Origin: Pseudoalteromonas sp. A601
GTDB taxonomy: Bacteria > Pseudomonadota > Gammaproteobacteria > Enterobacterales > Alteromonadaceae
Direction: 5' to 3'
NCBI RefSeq assembly: GCF_002165575.1
Contig: NZ_MXQF01000015.1
Coordinates: 62,001 to 126,000 of the forward strand
Length of the DNA: 64,000 nucleotides
The position numbers and the translations under genes are program-made. The notes below the pieces were generated by a model that saw nothing but the letters and a program-made list of their open reading frames with translations, did not search any database and was not told the DNA's origin. Position 1 is the first letter of the stretch; each line of letters opens with the position of its first letter. Of the stretch, positions 37,121 through 45,866 are shown one piece after another.

Positions 37121-38525
37121 AACATTGAGCCTAGCAAGTATCAGTGCACTGGTATTAAGTGCATGTCAAATGGCGCCAGAGCTTGAAGATATCAAACTAC
37201 CAGTGCCAGATAGCTACGCGGTTGAAAGCGGACAAGGTAATATTGCCGATTTAAAATGGCAGCAGTTTTTTAACAATGAAAAGCTGCAAGCCTTAATTGA
37301 ACAAACCTTGACCCATAATAAAGATATTAAACTTGCTGCTCTTAACGTGCAGCAAGTTAGAGCGTTATATCAAATAGAAGACTCAGCCTTGTATCCTTCG
37401 ATTGACTTTTCAGCCTCAGGGACGCGCCAGCGACTCCCTGCTGATTTATCGTCAACGGGCAGTGCAAATATAAGTGAGAGTTATTCTGCGACTGTGGGCA
37501 TGACGGCTTACGAATTGGACTTATGGGGAAAGGTACGCAATCAGTCAGATCAAGCATTACAAACCTTGTATGCCTCAGAGCAAGCACAAACCAGTGTTAA
37601 AATTAGTTTAATTGCAGAAATTGTGCATGCTTGGCTTAACTATGCAGCCGATAAAGAGCTGCTAGCGCTTGCTAATGAAACCCTTTCAAGTCAACAAGAG
37701 TCCCTTGAATTAATGGAAAAAACCTATGCACTGGGAGCTGCATCTAAGCTAAGTCTTGCTCAAGTGCAAAGTACGGTGGCTACAGCGAAAGTGGATATTG
37801 CTAATTATCAACGTTTATTAAAGCGCGATAAAAACGCATTAGATTTATTAGTGGGTAAAGTGGTTGCAACCAAGTTGTTGCCTGAACAAAGTTTAGATGA
37901 AGTATTTAACTTTCCAGCCGTTCCCGTGGGTTTACCGTCTGAACTGTTAGAGCAGCGCCCGGATATTAAAGCAGCTGAATATCGTTTACTCGCAGCAAAT
38001 GCCAATATAGGTATAGCAAAAGCCGCGTTTTTTCCAAGTATTAGTTTAACCGCTAATGCCGGTACTGCATCAGCGGATTTAAATAACTTGTTTTCGTCCG
38101 GCTCGGGTACATGGAGTTTTGTGCCTTCGATAAACTTACCTATTTTTAATATGGGCCGAAACCAAGCCAATTTAGACGTTGCTCAAGCACAGCAAGAAAT
38201 CGCTTTAACAACTTATGAACAAACAATTCAGCAAGCATTTAAGGAAGTATCTGACTCATTAGCCGATAGAGCAGGCTATATGCAGCAGTTAGCAGCGCTT
38301 GAAGAGCTTTATAACAGTAACCAAGTGACCTTTACGTTATCACAAGCACGATTTGAAAAAGGTGCCGACAGCTACTTGCAAGTACTGGATGCGCAAAGAA
38401 ACTGGGTGAGTGCAGGGCAGAAGCTGATCACTGGGAAAAAGGCCTATATTGCAAGTCAAATTAGCTTATACAAAGCAGTAGGCGGTGGTTGGCAACGCCC
38501 TGAGCCTGAACAATACTCCCAATAA
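37110..38525 (+). CDS. outer-membrane efflux channel lipoprotein (OprM/TolC family)
   Basis: This 471-residue protein has a lipoprotein signal ([13 protein letters not shown]) and two repeats of the outer membrane efflux protein domain, with [20 protein letters not shown] and [20 protein letters not shown] as typical landmarks. It forms the trimeric tunnel of the RND pump. The start overlaps the permease gene. Confidence 0.94.
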   Translation: MKFKTLSLASISALVLSACQMAPELEDIKLPVPDSYAVESGQGNIADLKWQQFFNNEKLQALIEQTLTHNKDIKLAALNVQQVRALYQIEDSALYPSIDFSASGTRQRLPADLSSTGSANISESYSATVGMTAYELDLWGKVRNQSDQALQTLYASEQAQTSVKISLIAEIVHAWLNYAADKELLALANETLSSQQESLELMEKTYALGAASKLSLAQVQSTVATAKVDIANYQRLLKRDKNALDLLVGKVVATKLLPEQSLDEVFNFPAVPVGLPSELLEQRPDIKAAEYRLLAANANIGIAKAAFFPSISLTANAGTASADLNNLFSSGSGTWSFVPSINLPIFNMGRNQANLDVAQAQQEIALTTYEQTIQQAFKEVSDSLADRAGYMQQLAALEELYNSNQVTFTLSQARFEKGADSYLQVLDAQRNWVSAGQKLITGKKAYIASQISLYKAVGGGWQRPEPEQYSQ

Positions 38526-38530
38526 GCTAT

Positions 38531-38602
38531 TTTAAACCTAGTTTACATGATTTTCGTTGTATAGCAGGAATCCTGTCGTTAAGATCGTGTAAACTAGTTT
38601 AA
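38531..38602. promoter_or_regulatory. nested inverted repeats before the TetR gene
   Basis: TTTAAACCTAGTTTACATGAT (38531-38551) and ATCGTGTAAACTAGTTTAAA (38583-38602) are inverted copies with one mismatch and one extra base. Between them CAGGA-A-TCCTG (38565-38575) is a small palindrome. The region may combine an end-of-operon hairpin with a control site for tetR; it differs in sequence from the operator at 32771. Confidence 0.55.
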
Positions 38603-38646
38603 ACTTCCTAGGTTAAAAAAGAGAAGCGTGGCTTTTCGAGGATACC

Positions 38647-39264
38647 ATGAATACGAAAACCAAAAGAAAGACCGATCCAGCTTTAGCGCAAGCTCGTAGA
38701 GAGCAAGTTTTAGAAGCTGCTGCTGATTGCTTTAAGCGAAAAGGTTATCACGGTGCTGGTATGGCTGAAATATCAAAAACGGCGGGTATGAGTGCCGGGC
38801 ATATTTACAATTATTTTGCCAGTAAAGAAGCAATTATAGAATCAATAATTGAACGTGACATGGAAGAAATGTTCTCAATTTTTCAGCAGTTTGAGGATCA
38901 GCCTGGTGATTTAGTGACGGTTCTATTAGATGGTCTTGACCATGGTGTTGAGCGCCATACAGATATAAATCAAGGTTCACTTGATCTCGAAATGCTGGCA
39001 GAGGCGGCACGTAATGAAAAAGTAGCCACCTTACTTCGTGACTCGGATGCATTAGCTAGAGCGAAAATGCGTAGCTTATTAGTTGGTGAGCGTAGTCCAT
39101 TAAAAGCTGCGTCATCGACAGAAATAGATAGCCGAATCGAAATAATGTTTGCTGCGATGACTGGCTTATTATTGCGTAAAACATTGAACCCCAGTGTTAA
39201 CAAAGACACACTGTTAATTGCATTACGTCCAGCGATGAAAACATTACTGACTTCTTTTGAATAA
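38647..39264 (+). CDS. TetR/AcrR family regulator
   Basis: The 205-residue protein has the TetR helix-turn-helix AAADCFKRKGYHGAGMAEISKTAGMSAGHIYNYFASKEAII (about residues 24-64) and a helical ligand domain. It follows the efflux genes in the same direction and most likely represses them through the palindrome at 32771. The long inverted repeat in front may be its own control site. Confidence 0.88.
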   Translation: MNTKTKRKTDPALAQARREQVLEAAADCFKRKGYHGAGMAEISKTAGMSAGHIYNYFASKEAIIESIIERDMEEMFSIFQQFEDQPGDLVTVLLDGLDHGVERHTDINQGSLDLEMLAEAARNEKVATLLRDSDALARAKMRSLLVGERSPLKAASSTEIDSRIEIMFAAMTGLLLRKTLNPSVNKDTLLIALRPAMKTLLTSFE

Positions 39265-39434
39265 TGGTCATGTTATATTTTTAATGTATGAAATAAGAAC
39301 AATGATGGTGATTATTAGCTTAAGGCGCAAAAAATTCAGGTTATCTGTGCTAAAAGCCCTATTTTAGCTATGGTTAAACAGTGTGAGAATGTAATACACT
39401 GTAGGAAAAGCAGACAACATTAAGAGAGATTAAA

Positions 39435-40436
39435 ATGGCAGCATTTGGTACCGTATTTATGCCACAAATGATCCAAGCTCGTTTTACGGATAATGCTTGG
39501 AGTGAAAGCGAAATTGTTCCTTCTGATAAAATAGAACTCCACGCAGGGGCGCACGTTCTTCACTATTCAAGTACATGTTTTGAAGGTTTAAAAGCTTTTC
39601 GTCATGAAGATGGCTCTGTATATATTTTTAGAATGGACGCGAACATTGCCCGTATGCAACAAAGTTCGCAGTTATTGAGTTTACCAAGCTTCGAAGGCGC
39701 AAAGCTTGAAAAGATGATTACTGATATCGTCAAAGAATATGCCGATGAAACACCATTGCCACCAGGTTCTATGTATATTCGCCCGACACACATTGGAACA
39801 GAAGCTGCTATCGGTAAAGCAGCTGTACCATCAGCAAGTTCATTGCTGTACGTATTGTTATCGCCGGTAGGTGATTATTTTGCGGGTGGTGCAACAGCAC
39901 TAAGAGTTTTACTTGAAGAAGATGGTATGCGCTGTGCACCGCACATGGGGATGGTTAAAAGTGGTGGTAACTATGCCAGTGCGTTAGCGCCTATTTCTGC
40001 AGCGCGTGATAAGTACCAAGCAGACCAAATTTTATTTTGCCCAGGTGGTGATGTACAAGAGACCGGCGCGGCTAACTTTATCTTAATCGATGGCGATGAA
40101 ATTATTACTAAAGCACTTGATAGCACGTTTTTACATGGTGTAACTCGCAATAGTATTTTAACAATTGCCAAAGACTTAGGTATGACGGTGTCTGAGCGCA
40201 ACTTTACCGTTACTGAGTTATTAGAGCGTGCTGCAAAACCTGGTACCGAGGCTGCGCTTTCTGGTACTGCGGCGGTTTTAACGCCAGTTGGTACGTTTAT
40301 TCATAACGATAAAGAATATCAAGTAGGCAGTGGGAAACCAGGTCCAGCTACAATCCGATTGCGCCAAGCTCTCAATGATATTCAATGGGGCAAAGCACAA
40401 GACACACATGGCTGGTTAACTAAAATCGACTTGTAA
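39435..40436 (+). CDS. ilvE: branched-chain amino acid aminotransferase
   Basis: The 333-residue class IV PLP enzyme shows LHYSSTCFEGLKAFRHEDGSV, YIRPTHIGTEA, MVKSGGNYASALAPIS (PLP Lys) and QETGAANFILIDGDEI. It is the longer, eukaryote-like BCAT form. It interconverts Leu, Ile and Val with their keto acids. AGAGAGATTAAA precedes the ATG and a strong terminator follows. Confidence 0.93.
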   Translation: MAAFGTVFMPQMIQARFTDNAWSESEIVPSDKIELHAGAHVLHYSSTCFEGLKAFRHEDGSVYIFRMDANIARMQQSSQLLSLPSFEGAKLEKMITDIVKEYADETPLPPGSMYIRPTHIGTEAAIGKAAVPSASSLLYVLLSPVGDYFAGGATALRVLLEEDGMRCAPHMGMVKSGGNYASALAPISAARDKYQADQILFCPGGDVQETGAANFILIDGDEIITKALDSTFLHGVTRNSILTIAKDLGMTVSERNFTVTELLERAAKPGTEAALSGTAAVLTPVGTFIHNDKEYQVGSGKPGPATIRLRQALNDIQWGKAQDTHGWLTKIDL

Positions 40437-40451
40437 ACGCCCATGCATTTG

Positions 40452-40482
40452 AAAAACCTAGGCTTAGATCCTAGGTTTTTTT
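40452..40482 (+). terminator. rho-independent terminator after ilvE
   Basis: AAAAACCTAGG (40452-40462) and CCTAGGTTTTTTT form a perfect stem around a seven-base loop. Confidence 0.9.
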
Positions 40483-40710
40483 ATGCCTGTCATCTATCCT
40501 TTGACTGTAAGTTAGTCACAGTTGTGTGTAAAAACAACCTAGAAGAAAAACCAATAAAATAACTAATCTATTGAATAATATAGATTTATAACCTTTTAAA
40601 GGCGGTGTGATTTTTGCAGTTGTTTGTTGTAAGAAAAGGTTTTTGTCATTAAGTACCATTTGCTTATTAAAGACAGATAACCACAAAAAATGAATAACAA
40701 AGGAGCATGT

Positions 40711-42333
40711 ATGTGGGCGGCAGTTAGTTATATATTGTTGGCAATTGTTTTTATTATTATGGGTTGGCAGGTTAGCCCAAGTTATTTCTCTTTTCTTTTT
40801 TATTGGACTGCTTTATCGTTGTTACTTGTAGGTGGCGCTTACGTATTTAATATCGCAAAGATATTTCGTAAACGTGAAAATGGCGTGATCCCGTTTTACA
40901 TTCGCTGGGCGTTTGTGCCTTTTTTATTGGGTGCTCAGGTTTATAATGCTTGGAGCCGTAAACACGATAAAGTACCGCCACTGCAACAAATTAATGATCA
41001 TCTTTTTTTAGCTTGCCGTTTATTTCCCTCTGATATCGATACCATGAAAGAGCATGGTATAACGGCTATTTTAGATGTTACTTGTGAATTTGATGGGTTA
41101 GAATGGTCATCTACGCAAGAGAACATTAATTACTTAAATATCCCTGTGCTTGATCATCGAGTACCTACTCGTTCTCAGCTTAATCAAGCAATTAACTGGA
41201 TTGATCATCACGTTAAAGAAGATCGCCGTGTTGTAGTACATTGTGCGTTAGGACGTGGTCGCTCAGTCTTTGTGATGGCGGCATACCTATTGAGCCAAGA
41301 TAAAGACGCTGATGTGCATAAAGTGCTGGCACAAATTAAAGAAACCAGAGAAACAGCTAATTTAAATAAGCATCAGTTACGCCACTTAGTTAAGCGCCAT
41401 CGTAATGGTGAGTTACTGATAAAAAATAAAGCGGTTTTAATTGCCAACCCTGTTTCTGGTACTAAATTGTGGCAAGAAAAAGAACACCTTATCGTTGCAC
41501 GTTTATCTGCTTATTATGATTTAACCGTTTTAACCACCTCAAAAGAACAAAATGGTATAGTGCTTGCCAAGCAAGCTATGCAAAACAACCCTAATTTGAT
41601 AATCGCCTGTGGTGGCGACGGTACAGTTGCTGAGGTTGCGAGTGTATTAGTTAACTCAGACTGCAAGCTAGGGATTATCCCCCTTGGCACAGCCAATGCA
41701 CTTGCGCACGTGTTGATGGGCATTAAATCAAAAATAATTCCGGTAGAAACTGCGTGTGATTTGATTATTGATGGGCAAACTCAATTAATGGATACCGCTT
41801 ACTGTAATGATGAGCTAATGCTCTTATTGGCCGGTATTGGTTTTGAGCAAAAAATGATTGAAAAAGCAGATCGAGAAAGTAAAAATGCGGTTGGTCAATT
41901 AGCGTATTTACAAGGGTTTTGGCAGGCTTTAGGCCAGCAAAAGGCGCAAAATTTTAATGTAAAGCTAGACGATAACGAACCTCGTACGATCAATACAAAT
42001 AGTTTAATTGTCGCAAATGCAGCACCATTTACAACGCTACTTGCACAAGGTGGTGGGCAGCCTGATCACAGTGATGGTTTGTTAGATGTTAATTGGCTAA
42101 CGCCTAATGAAGATGCCACGACGAATGTATTTAGTATTGCAGAGCTAATGGTAAGCAGTATGACGCAAGCTCACTTAGCTATTAATTCACATCACACGAA
42201 CGCGAAACGGGTTGTGATAAACGCTGAGAATGAAATAAAGTACGTACTTGATGGTGAAATTAAAACCGCAGATGAGTTAGTCATTGAAATAGAGCCTAAC
42301 TCGCTTGGCGTTATTTGTGCTGAAACAGAGTAA
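40711..42333 (+). CDS. fused dual-specificity phosphatase and YegS/DgkB-like lipid kinase
   Basis: The start at 40711 was chosen because AAAGGAG lies five bases before it. The 540-residue product has two or three N-terminal membrane helices (about residues 1-75), a dual-specificity phosphatase domain with the active loop HCALGRGRS (Cys178, Arg184), and a diacylglycerol-kinase-type catalytic domain with AVLIANPVSGTKLW and ACGGDGTVAEVASVL (GGDGT at about 301) and IIPLGTANALAHVL. It could act on membrane lipids by kinase and phosphatase steps in one chain. Both domains keep their key residues. The physiological substrate is unknown. Confidence 0.85.
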   Translation: MWAAVSYILLAIVFIIMGWQVSPSYFSFLFYWTALSLLLVGGAYVFNIAKIFRKRENGVIPFYIRWAFVPFLLGAQVYNAWSRKHDKVPPLQQINDHLFLACRLFPSDIDTMKEHGITAILDVTCEFDGLEWSSTQENINYLNIPVLDHRVPTRSQLNQAINWIDHHVKEDRRVVVHCALGRGRSVFVMAAYLLSQDKDADVHKVLAQIKETRETANLNKHQLRHLVKRHRNGELLIKNKAVLIANPVSGTKLWQEKEHLIVARLSAYYDLTVLTTSKEQNGIVLAKQAMQNNPNLIIACGGDGTVAEVASVLVNSDCKLGIIPLGTANALAHVLMGIKSKIIPVETACDLIIDGQTQLMDTAYCNDELMLLLAGIGFEQKMIEKADRESKNAVGQLAYLQGFWQALGQQKAQNFNVKLDDNEPRTINTNSLIVANAAPFTTLLAQGGGQPDHSDGLLDVNWLTPNEDATTNVFSIAELMVSSMTQAHLAINSHHTNAKRVVINAENEIKYVLDGEIKTADELVIEIEPNSLGVICAETE

Positions 42334-42344
42334 GGTCGATGACC

Positions 42345-42608
42345 TTACTTTTTAATACTAGGCCAAACAAAGCCGCTAGTTTGCGGTTTCGTATCGACGC
42401 AGTTATCTAAATAGAGTTGTTCAACTTTTGCTCTTGCCCAGGGGGTTTTTCGCAAAAACTTTAGGCTTGACTTTACACTTGGATCTGATTTAAAACAGCG
42501 AATATCAACCTGTTCCCCCATCGCTTTCCAGCCAATTGTTTGCTCAAGTTTGACTACAATTTGTTCTAAAGTAATACCATGTAATGGGTTATTTGCTTGT
42601 TGATTCAT
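42345..42608 (-). CDS. VF530 family DNA-binding protein
   Basis: The 87-residue protein opens [20 protein letters not shown] and continues [25 protein letters not shown], the hallmark of the small VF530 (DUF2132) family. Members adopt a winged-helix-like fold and bind DNA. Its end is 11 bases from the convergent kinase gene. Confidence 0.85.
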   Translation of the reverse strand: MNQQANNPLHGITLEQIVVKLEQTIGWKAMGEQVDIRCFKSDPSVKSSLKFLRKTPWARAKVEQLYLDNCVDTKPQTSGFVWPSIKK

Positions 42609-42668
42609 AATTCACTGTAACGTTAAAAAACTCGTCGCTATTGTAGCCTAACTAGGTATTGATACCAA

Positions 42669-42971
42669 TTAGTTGACCCGAATAGTTTTTGCTCTTGGTG
42701 GGTAAATAACTTCATTTTTATCATTGAGCATTAACCAGCTTAGCGGACTGTTATTATGGTTTGGATTTTTCACTGTGCAAATTAAGCGAACATTAGCCAT
42801 GTTAATGATAGCTCCTTCGCTATAACGTTTATCTTCATACCAACAAATAGCATGTTGTGATAATGCATCTTGAGGAGTTAACAATACCCGCGCTTCTGGC
42901 GTGTTACTAAAACTATTTACTGAGTAAATTAGAGAGAGAAAACAAATACCTATAATACTTAAAAATCGCAT
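42669..42971 (-). CDS. DUF1496-type small secreted protein
   Basis: From the ATG at 42971 (AAAGG six bases before it; a longer form adds five codons) the protein has 100 residues. It has a signal-like N-terminus (FLSIIGICFLSLIYSVNSF) and the block HAICWYEDKRYSEGAIINMA followed by V-R-L-I-C, which matches the C-W-Y-x-D-x-x-Y-S-x-G-A motif of DUF1496 proteins. Function is unknown; two conserved Cys may form a disulfide. Confidence 0.7.
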   Translation of the reverse strand: MRFLSIIGICFLSLIYSVNSFSNTPEARVLLTPQDALSQHAICWYEDKRYSEGAIINMANVRLICTVKNPNHNNSPLSWLMLNDKNEVIYPPRAKTIRVN

Positions 42972-43068
42972 ACTCAGCCTTTGCATTAAAAAATAACTAC
43001 ACTAAGCTTAAAGCGTGTTAGGGTAAATAAGCAACAAAATAATAATTTTCTTAAAGCAAGGTGAACAC

Positions 43069-43302
43069 ATGCAATTTAACCAATTAATGATTGATGAATT
43101 TGAACTGCTCGCTAAGTTTCCGCGCAGTAGTAAAATGCAAGGGATAAAAATACATAGCGATGCGAACGAAAACTTGATCAATGCAGCGCAACGCTTATTT
43201 GATAAAGGAATTATAGATAGCCCAGATGGCGGTTATTTAACTGATCTGGGCTTAGATTTAATTGAGCATGTTAGTGTGCTACACAGTGCGTTGAGCTGTT
43301 AA
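43069..43302 (+). CDS. TIGR02647 family small protein
   Basis: The 77-residue protein has LIDEFELLAKFPRSS-like opening, GIKIHSDANENLINAAQRLFDKG and DGGYLTDLGLDLIEH, a pattern I recognise from the TIGR02647 group of small conserved gammaproteobacterial proteins. No function is established. AAGG precedes the ATG, and its stop overlaps the end of maiA by four bases. Confidence 0.75.
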   Translation: MQFNQLMIDEFELLAKFPRSSKMQGIKIHSDANENLINAAQRLFDKGIIDSPDGGYLTDLGLDLIEHVSVLHSALSC

Positions 43303-43928
43303 GTTGCATCAGCTTGATTTTGTGGTGCAGCATTAATAAAAGCATCTAACTGATTACAACGTTCATAAATGGCTGCTATCTTAGGGTAAGCAGTCATATC
43401 AACGTTAAACCGCAGAGCATTAAACACTTGTGGTACTAAACACACATCAGCCAGGCTCGGTTTATCACCGACGCAGTATTCATATTTTGCATCAAGTAAT
43501 AACTCTATTTTTTCAAAGCCCACCTCAACCCAGTAACGATACCAGGCATTTTTAGCTTCATCATCAATACCCAACTCAGTACTTAAATACTTTAGCACTC
43601 GTAAATTATCCACCGGGTGAATATCGCAAGCAATGGCGTAGCACAAGTTACGAATTTGCGCTTTTTGCCATGCATCACCAAACAGTAAAGGTGTTTGTGG
43701 GTAGGTTTCTTCTAAGTACTCTAAAATAGCCATTGATTGTGCGAGGACGCCTTGATTTGTCTCAAGCGCTGGTAATAAACCTTGCGGGTTTTTGTCGAGA
43801 TATTCTGCACTTTGCTGCTCAGACTTTAATAAATTAACGGCAACAAGTTCATGCTCAATTTCTTTTAAATTAAGCGCAATACGCACACGATAAGCAGCAG
43901 ATGAACGAAAATAAGTATACAGTTTCAT
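43299..43928 (-). CDS. maiA: maleylacetoacetate isomerase (zeta-class GST)
   Basis: The 209-residue protein carries YTYFRSSAAYRVRIALNLK with the S-S-A/C active-site region of zeta-class glutathione transferases, NPQGLLPALETNQGVLAQSMAILEYLEETYP for glutathione binding, and CVGDKPSLADVCLVPQ in the helical domain. It isomerises maleylacetoacetate to fumarylacetoacetate. It lies 12 bases after hmgA in the same direction. The fumarylacetoacetase gene is not in the window. Confidence 0.92.
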   Translation of the reverse strand: MKLYTYFRSSAAYRVRIALNLKEIEHELVAVNLLKSEQQSAEYLDKNPQGLLPALETNQGVLAQSMAILEYLEETYPQTPLLFGDAWQKAQIRNLCYAIACDIHPVDNLRVLKYLSTELGIDDEAKNAWYRYWVEVGFEKIELLLDAKYEYCVGDKPSLADVCLVPQVFNALRFNVDMTAYPKIAAIYERCNQLDAFINAAPQNQADAT

Positions 43929-43940
43929 AAAATAGCCTCT

Positions 43941-45233
43941 TTAAGCTTTAAAGTGTTTTTTAATTGTACGCCAGCAATCAGTGTAGTTTGGTTGGCGTTC
44001 TTTGCCTTCAAGGGCATACTTAGTTGGAGAAATCACATAGCGAGATTCAAACATAAACGCGAGGGTGTTCTCATAGCGTTGTGGTTCTAGCTCTGCATTT
44101 GATGCTTTTTCAAATACATCTGCTTCAGGGCCGTGAGGTGACATACAATTATGTAAACTCATACCGCCGGGAACAAAACCATGTTCTTTGGCATCGTAAA
44201 CACCTTCGATCAAGCCCATAAATTCACTCATAATATTGCGGTGGTAGTAAGGTGGACGGAAGGTGTTTTCGGCCACCATCCAGCGCGGAGGGAAGATTGC
44301 AAAGTCAATATTAGCAACGCCCTCAGTAGCTGATGGCGAAGTAAGTACGGTAAATATGGATGGATCAGGGTGATCGAAGCTCACCGTATTCATTACATTA
44401 AAGCGTGCAAGGTCATATTTATAAGGCGCACTATTACCTGTCCATGCTACAACGTCAAGCGGTGAGTGGCCAATATCACAGCTGAACATATTGCCGTTAA
44501 ATTTAGCGATTAGCTCAAAGTCACCTTCTTTATCTTCATAGGCGGCGACTGGGTAGTGAAAGTCACGATCATTGGCATAGCCATTTGCACCTACAGGGCC
44601 ACGCTCAGGTAAAATATAGGCATGACCATAGTTTTCACAAATATAACCACGTACCGTGTCAGTTAATAGCACGACTTGGAATTTAATCCCTCGTGGAATG
44701 ACTGCAATTTCTCCAGCTTTAATAGTTAAATGGCCACACTCTGTTTTGAGTAATAACTCACCTTGTTGCGGCACAAATAACATTTCACCATCGGCATTAT
44801 AAAAATACCGCGTTGTCATTGATTGGTTCGCAACATACACATGGATACCAATACCAGTCTGGCCATTAGCGCTGCCATTAGCGGCCATGGTTACTAGGCC
44901 GTCGATAAAATCAGTTGCTTTAGAAGGAATATCAATTGGGTTCCAGCGCAGCATGGTCGGTGGAGTAGGGACTTCAGTGATTGGCGCTGTACGAATCAAA
45001 CCATTATCAATTGCTTTGTAATCACCTTGGACCACCGATGGGCGAATACGATACATCCACGTACGACGGTTATCAGCACGTGGCGCGGTAAATGCGGTGG
45101 TACTAAATTGTTCAGCGTATAAATCGTATTTTACTTTTTGTGGGCTAAACTGACCAATAGGTAGGGCACCGGGTAACGCTTCGGTTTCAAACTCATTGCC
45201 AAACCCGGTCATGTATTTTAATTCGCTTGTCAT
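43941..45233 (-). CDS. hmgA: homogentisate 1,2-dioxygenase
   Basis: The ATG at 45233 (GGAG seven bases upstream) gives 430 residues. The sequence has the full family pattern: [74 protein letters not shown] and [20 protein letters not shown], including His/Glu iron ligands in the last two. It opens the aromatic ring of homogentisate in tyrosine and phenylalanine catabolism. It forms an operon with maiA and faces a MarR gene across a palindrome. Confidence 0.96.
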   Translation of the reverse strand: MTSELKYMTGFGNEFETEALPGALPIGQFSPQKVKYDLYAEQFSTTAFTAPRADNRRTWMYRIRPSVVQGDYKAIDNGLIRTAPITEVPTPPTMLRWNPIDIPSKATDFIDGLVTMAANGSANGQTGIGIHVYVANQSMTTRYFYNADGEMLFVPQQGELLLKTECGHLTIKAGEIAVIPRGIKFQVVLLTDTVRGYICENYGHAYILPERGPVGANGYANDRDFHYPVAAYEDKEGDFELIAKFNGNMFSCDIGHSPLDVVAWTGNSAPYKYDLARFNVMNTVSFDHPDPSIFTVLTSPSATEGVANIDFAIFPPRWMVAENTFRPPYYHRNIMSEFMGLIEGVYDAKEHGFVPGGMSLHNCMSPHGPEADVFEKASNAELEPQRYENTLAFMFESRYVISPTKYALEGKERQPNYTDCWRTIKKHFKA

Positions 45234-45263
45234 CACTCGACTCCATTATGTTTTACTGTAAGA

Positions 45264-45281
45264 TACTCTCAAGTGAGAGTA
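45264..45281. promoter_or_regulatory. palindromic MarR-type operator between hmgA and marR
   Basis: TACTCTC (45264-45270) and GAGAGTA (45275-45281) are perfect inverted arms around AAGT. The site lies 31 bases before hmgA and in the 131-base divergent region, so the MarR protein could control both genes. Confidence 0.7.
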
Positions 45282-45364
45282 AATTCAAACATCCCATTTT
45301 TACTCACTGTACATATTTATGGACAAGCAATGTTACGTTGTAAACTAAGAAGGTAAACAACTAT

Positions 45365-45796
45365 ATGGCACTCGATCTAGACACTTTTTTACCTTATCGA
45401 TTAGCGAATTTAGCCAGTAAAATGAGTGAAGAGTTTGCACCTGTGTATCAACAGCAAAGTGATTTAACTATTCCTCAGTGGCGCATTTTATTTAATTTAG
45501 CCCAATTTGGCCAAAGTAACGCCAAAGCTCTGTGCGAGCAAGCAGCGATGGATAAGTCCACAGTGTCACGAGCAATTAAAGCACTGATTGATAAGCAGTA
45601 TGTGGTGAGTTTAGTAAATCCCGAAGATAAACGAGCAAGTTTGTTGCAACTGAGTGAGCAGGGGACGCTGTTGTATCAAAAACTAGCGCCAGATGCATTA
45701 GCATGGGAGCAACAGTTATTAGCTGTATTAGATGAAAGTGAATATCAAATACTATTAAAGTGCTTAGATAAATTAACACAGAAGCTTTGTGATTAA
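45365..45796 (+). CDS. MarR family transcriptional regulator
   Basis: The 143-residue protein has the winged helix LTIPQWRILFNLAQFGQSNA, CEQAAMDKSTVSRAIKALIDKQYV and wing NPEDKRASLLQLSEQG. Divergent orientation to hmgA suggests it is a repressor of homogentisate catabolism, relieved by an aromatic acid. Confidence 0.88.
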   Translation: MALDLDTFLPYRLANLASKMSEEFAPVYQQQSDLTIPQWRILFNLAQFGQSNAKALCEQAAMDKSTVSRAIKALIDKQYVVSLVNPEDKRASLLQLSEQGTLLYQKLAPDALAWEQQLLAVLDESEYQILLKCLDKLTQKLCD

Positions 45797-45811
45797 AGGT
45801 TAAAACGTAAA

Positions 45812-45831
45812 AGCCCATCAAGAGATGGGCT
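45812..45831 (-). terminator. terminator of the first Oar-like receptor gene
   Basis: AGCCCATC and GATGGGCT form an 8-bp perfect stem. On the reverse strand it is followed by TTTTACGTTTT and lies 35 bases after the receptor stop. It may also affect the rightward marR transcript. Confidence 0.72.
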
Positions 45832-45866
45832 GTAATTATACTTAGTAAGTTATTAAACTTCTGAGA

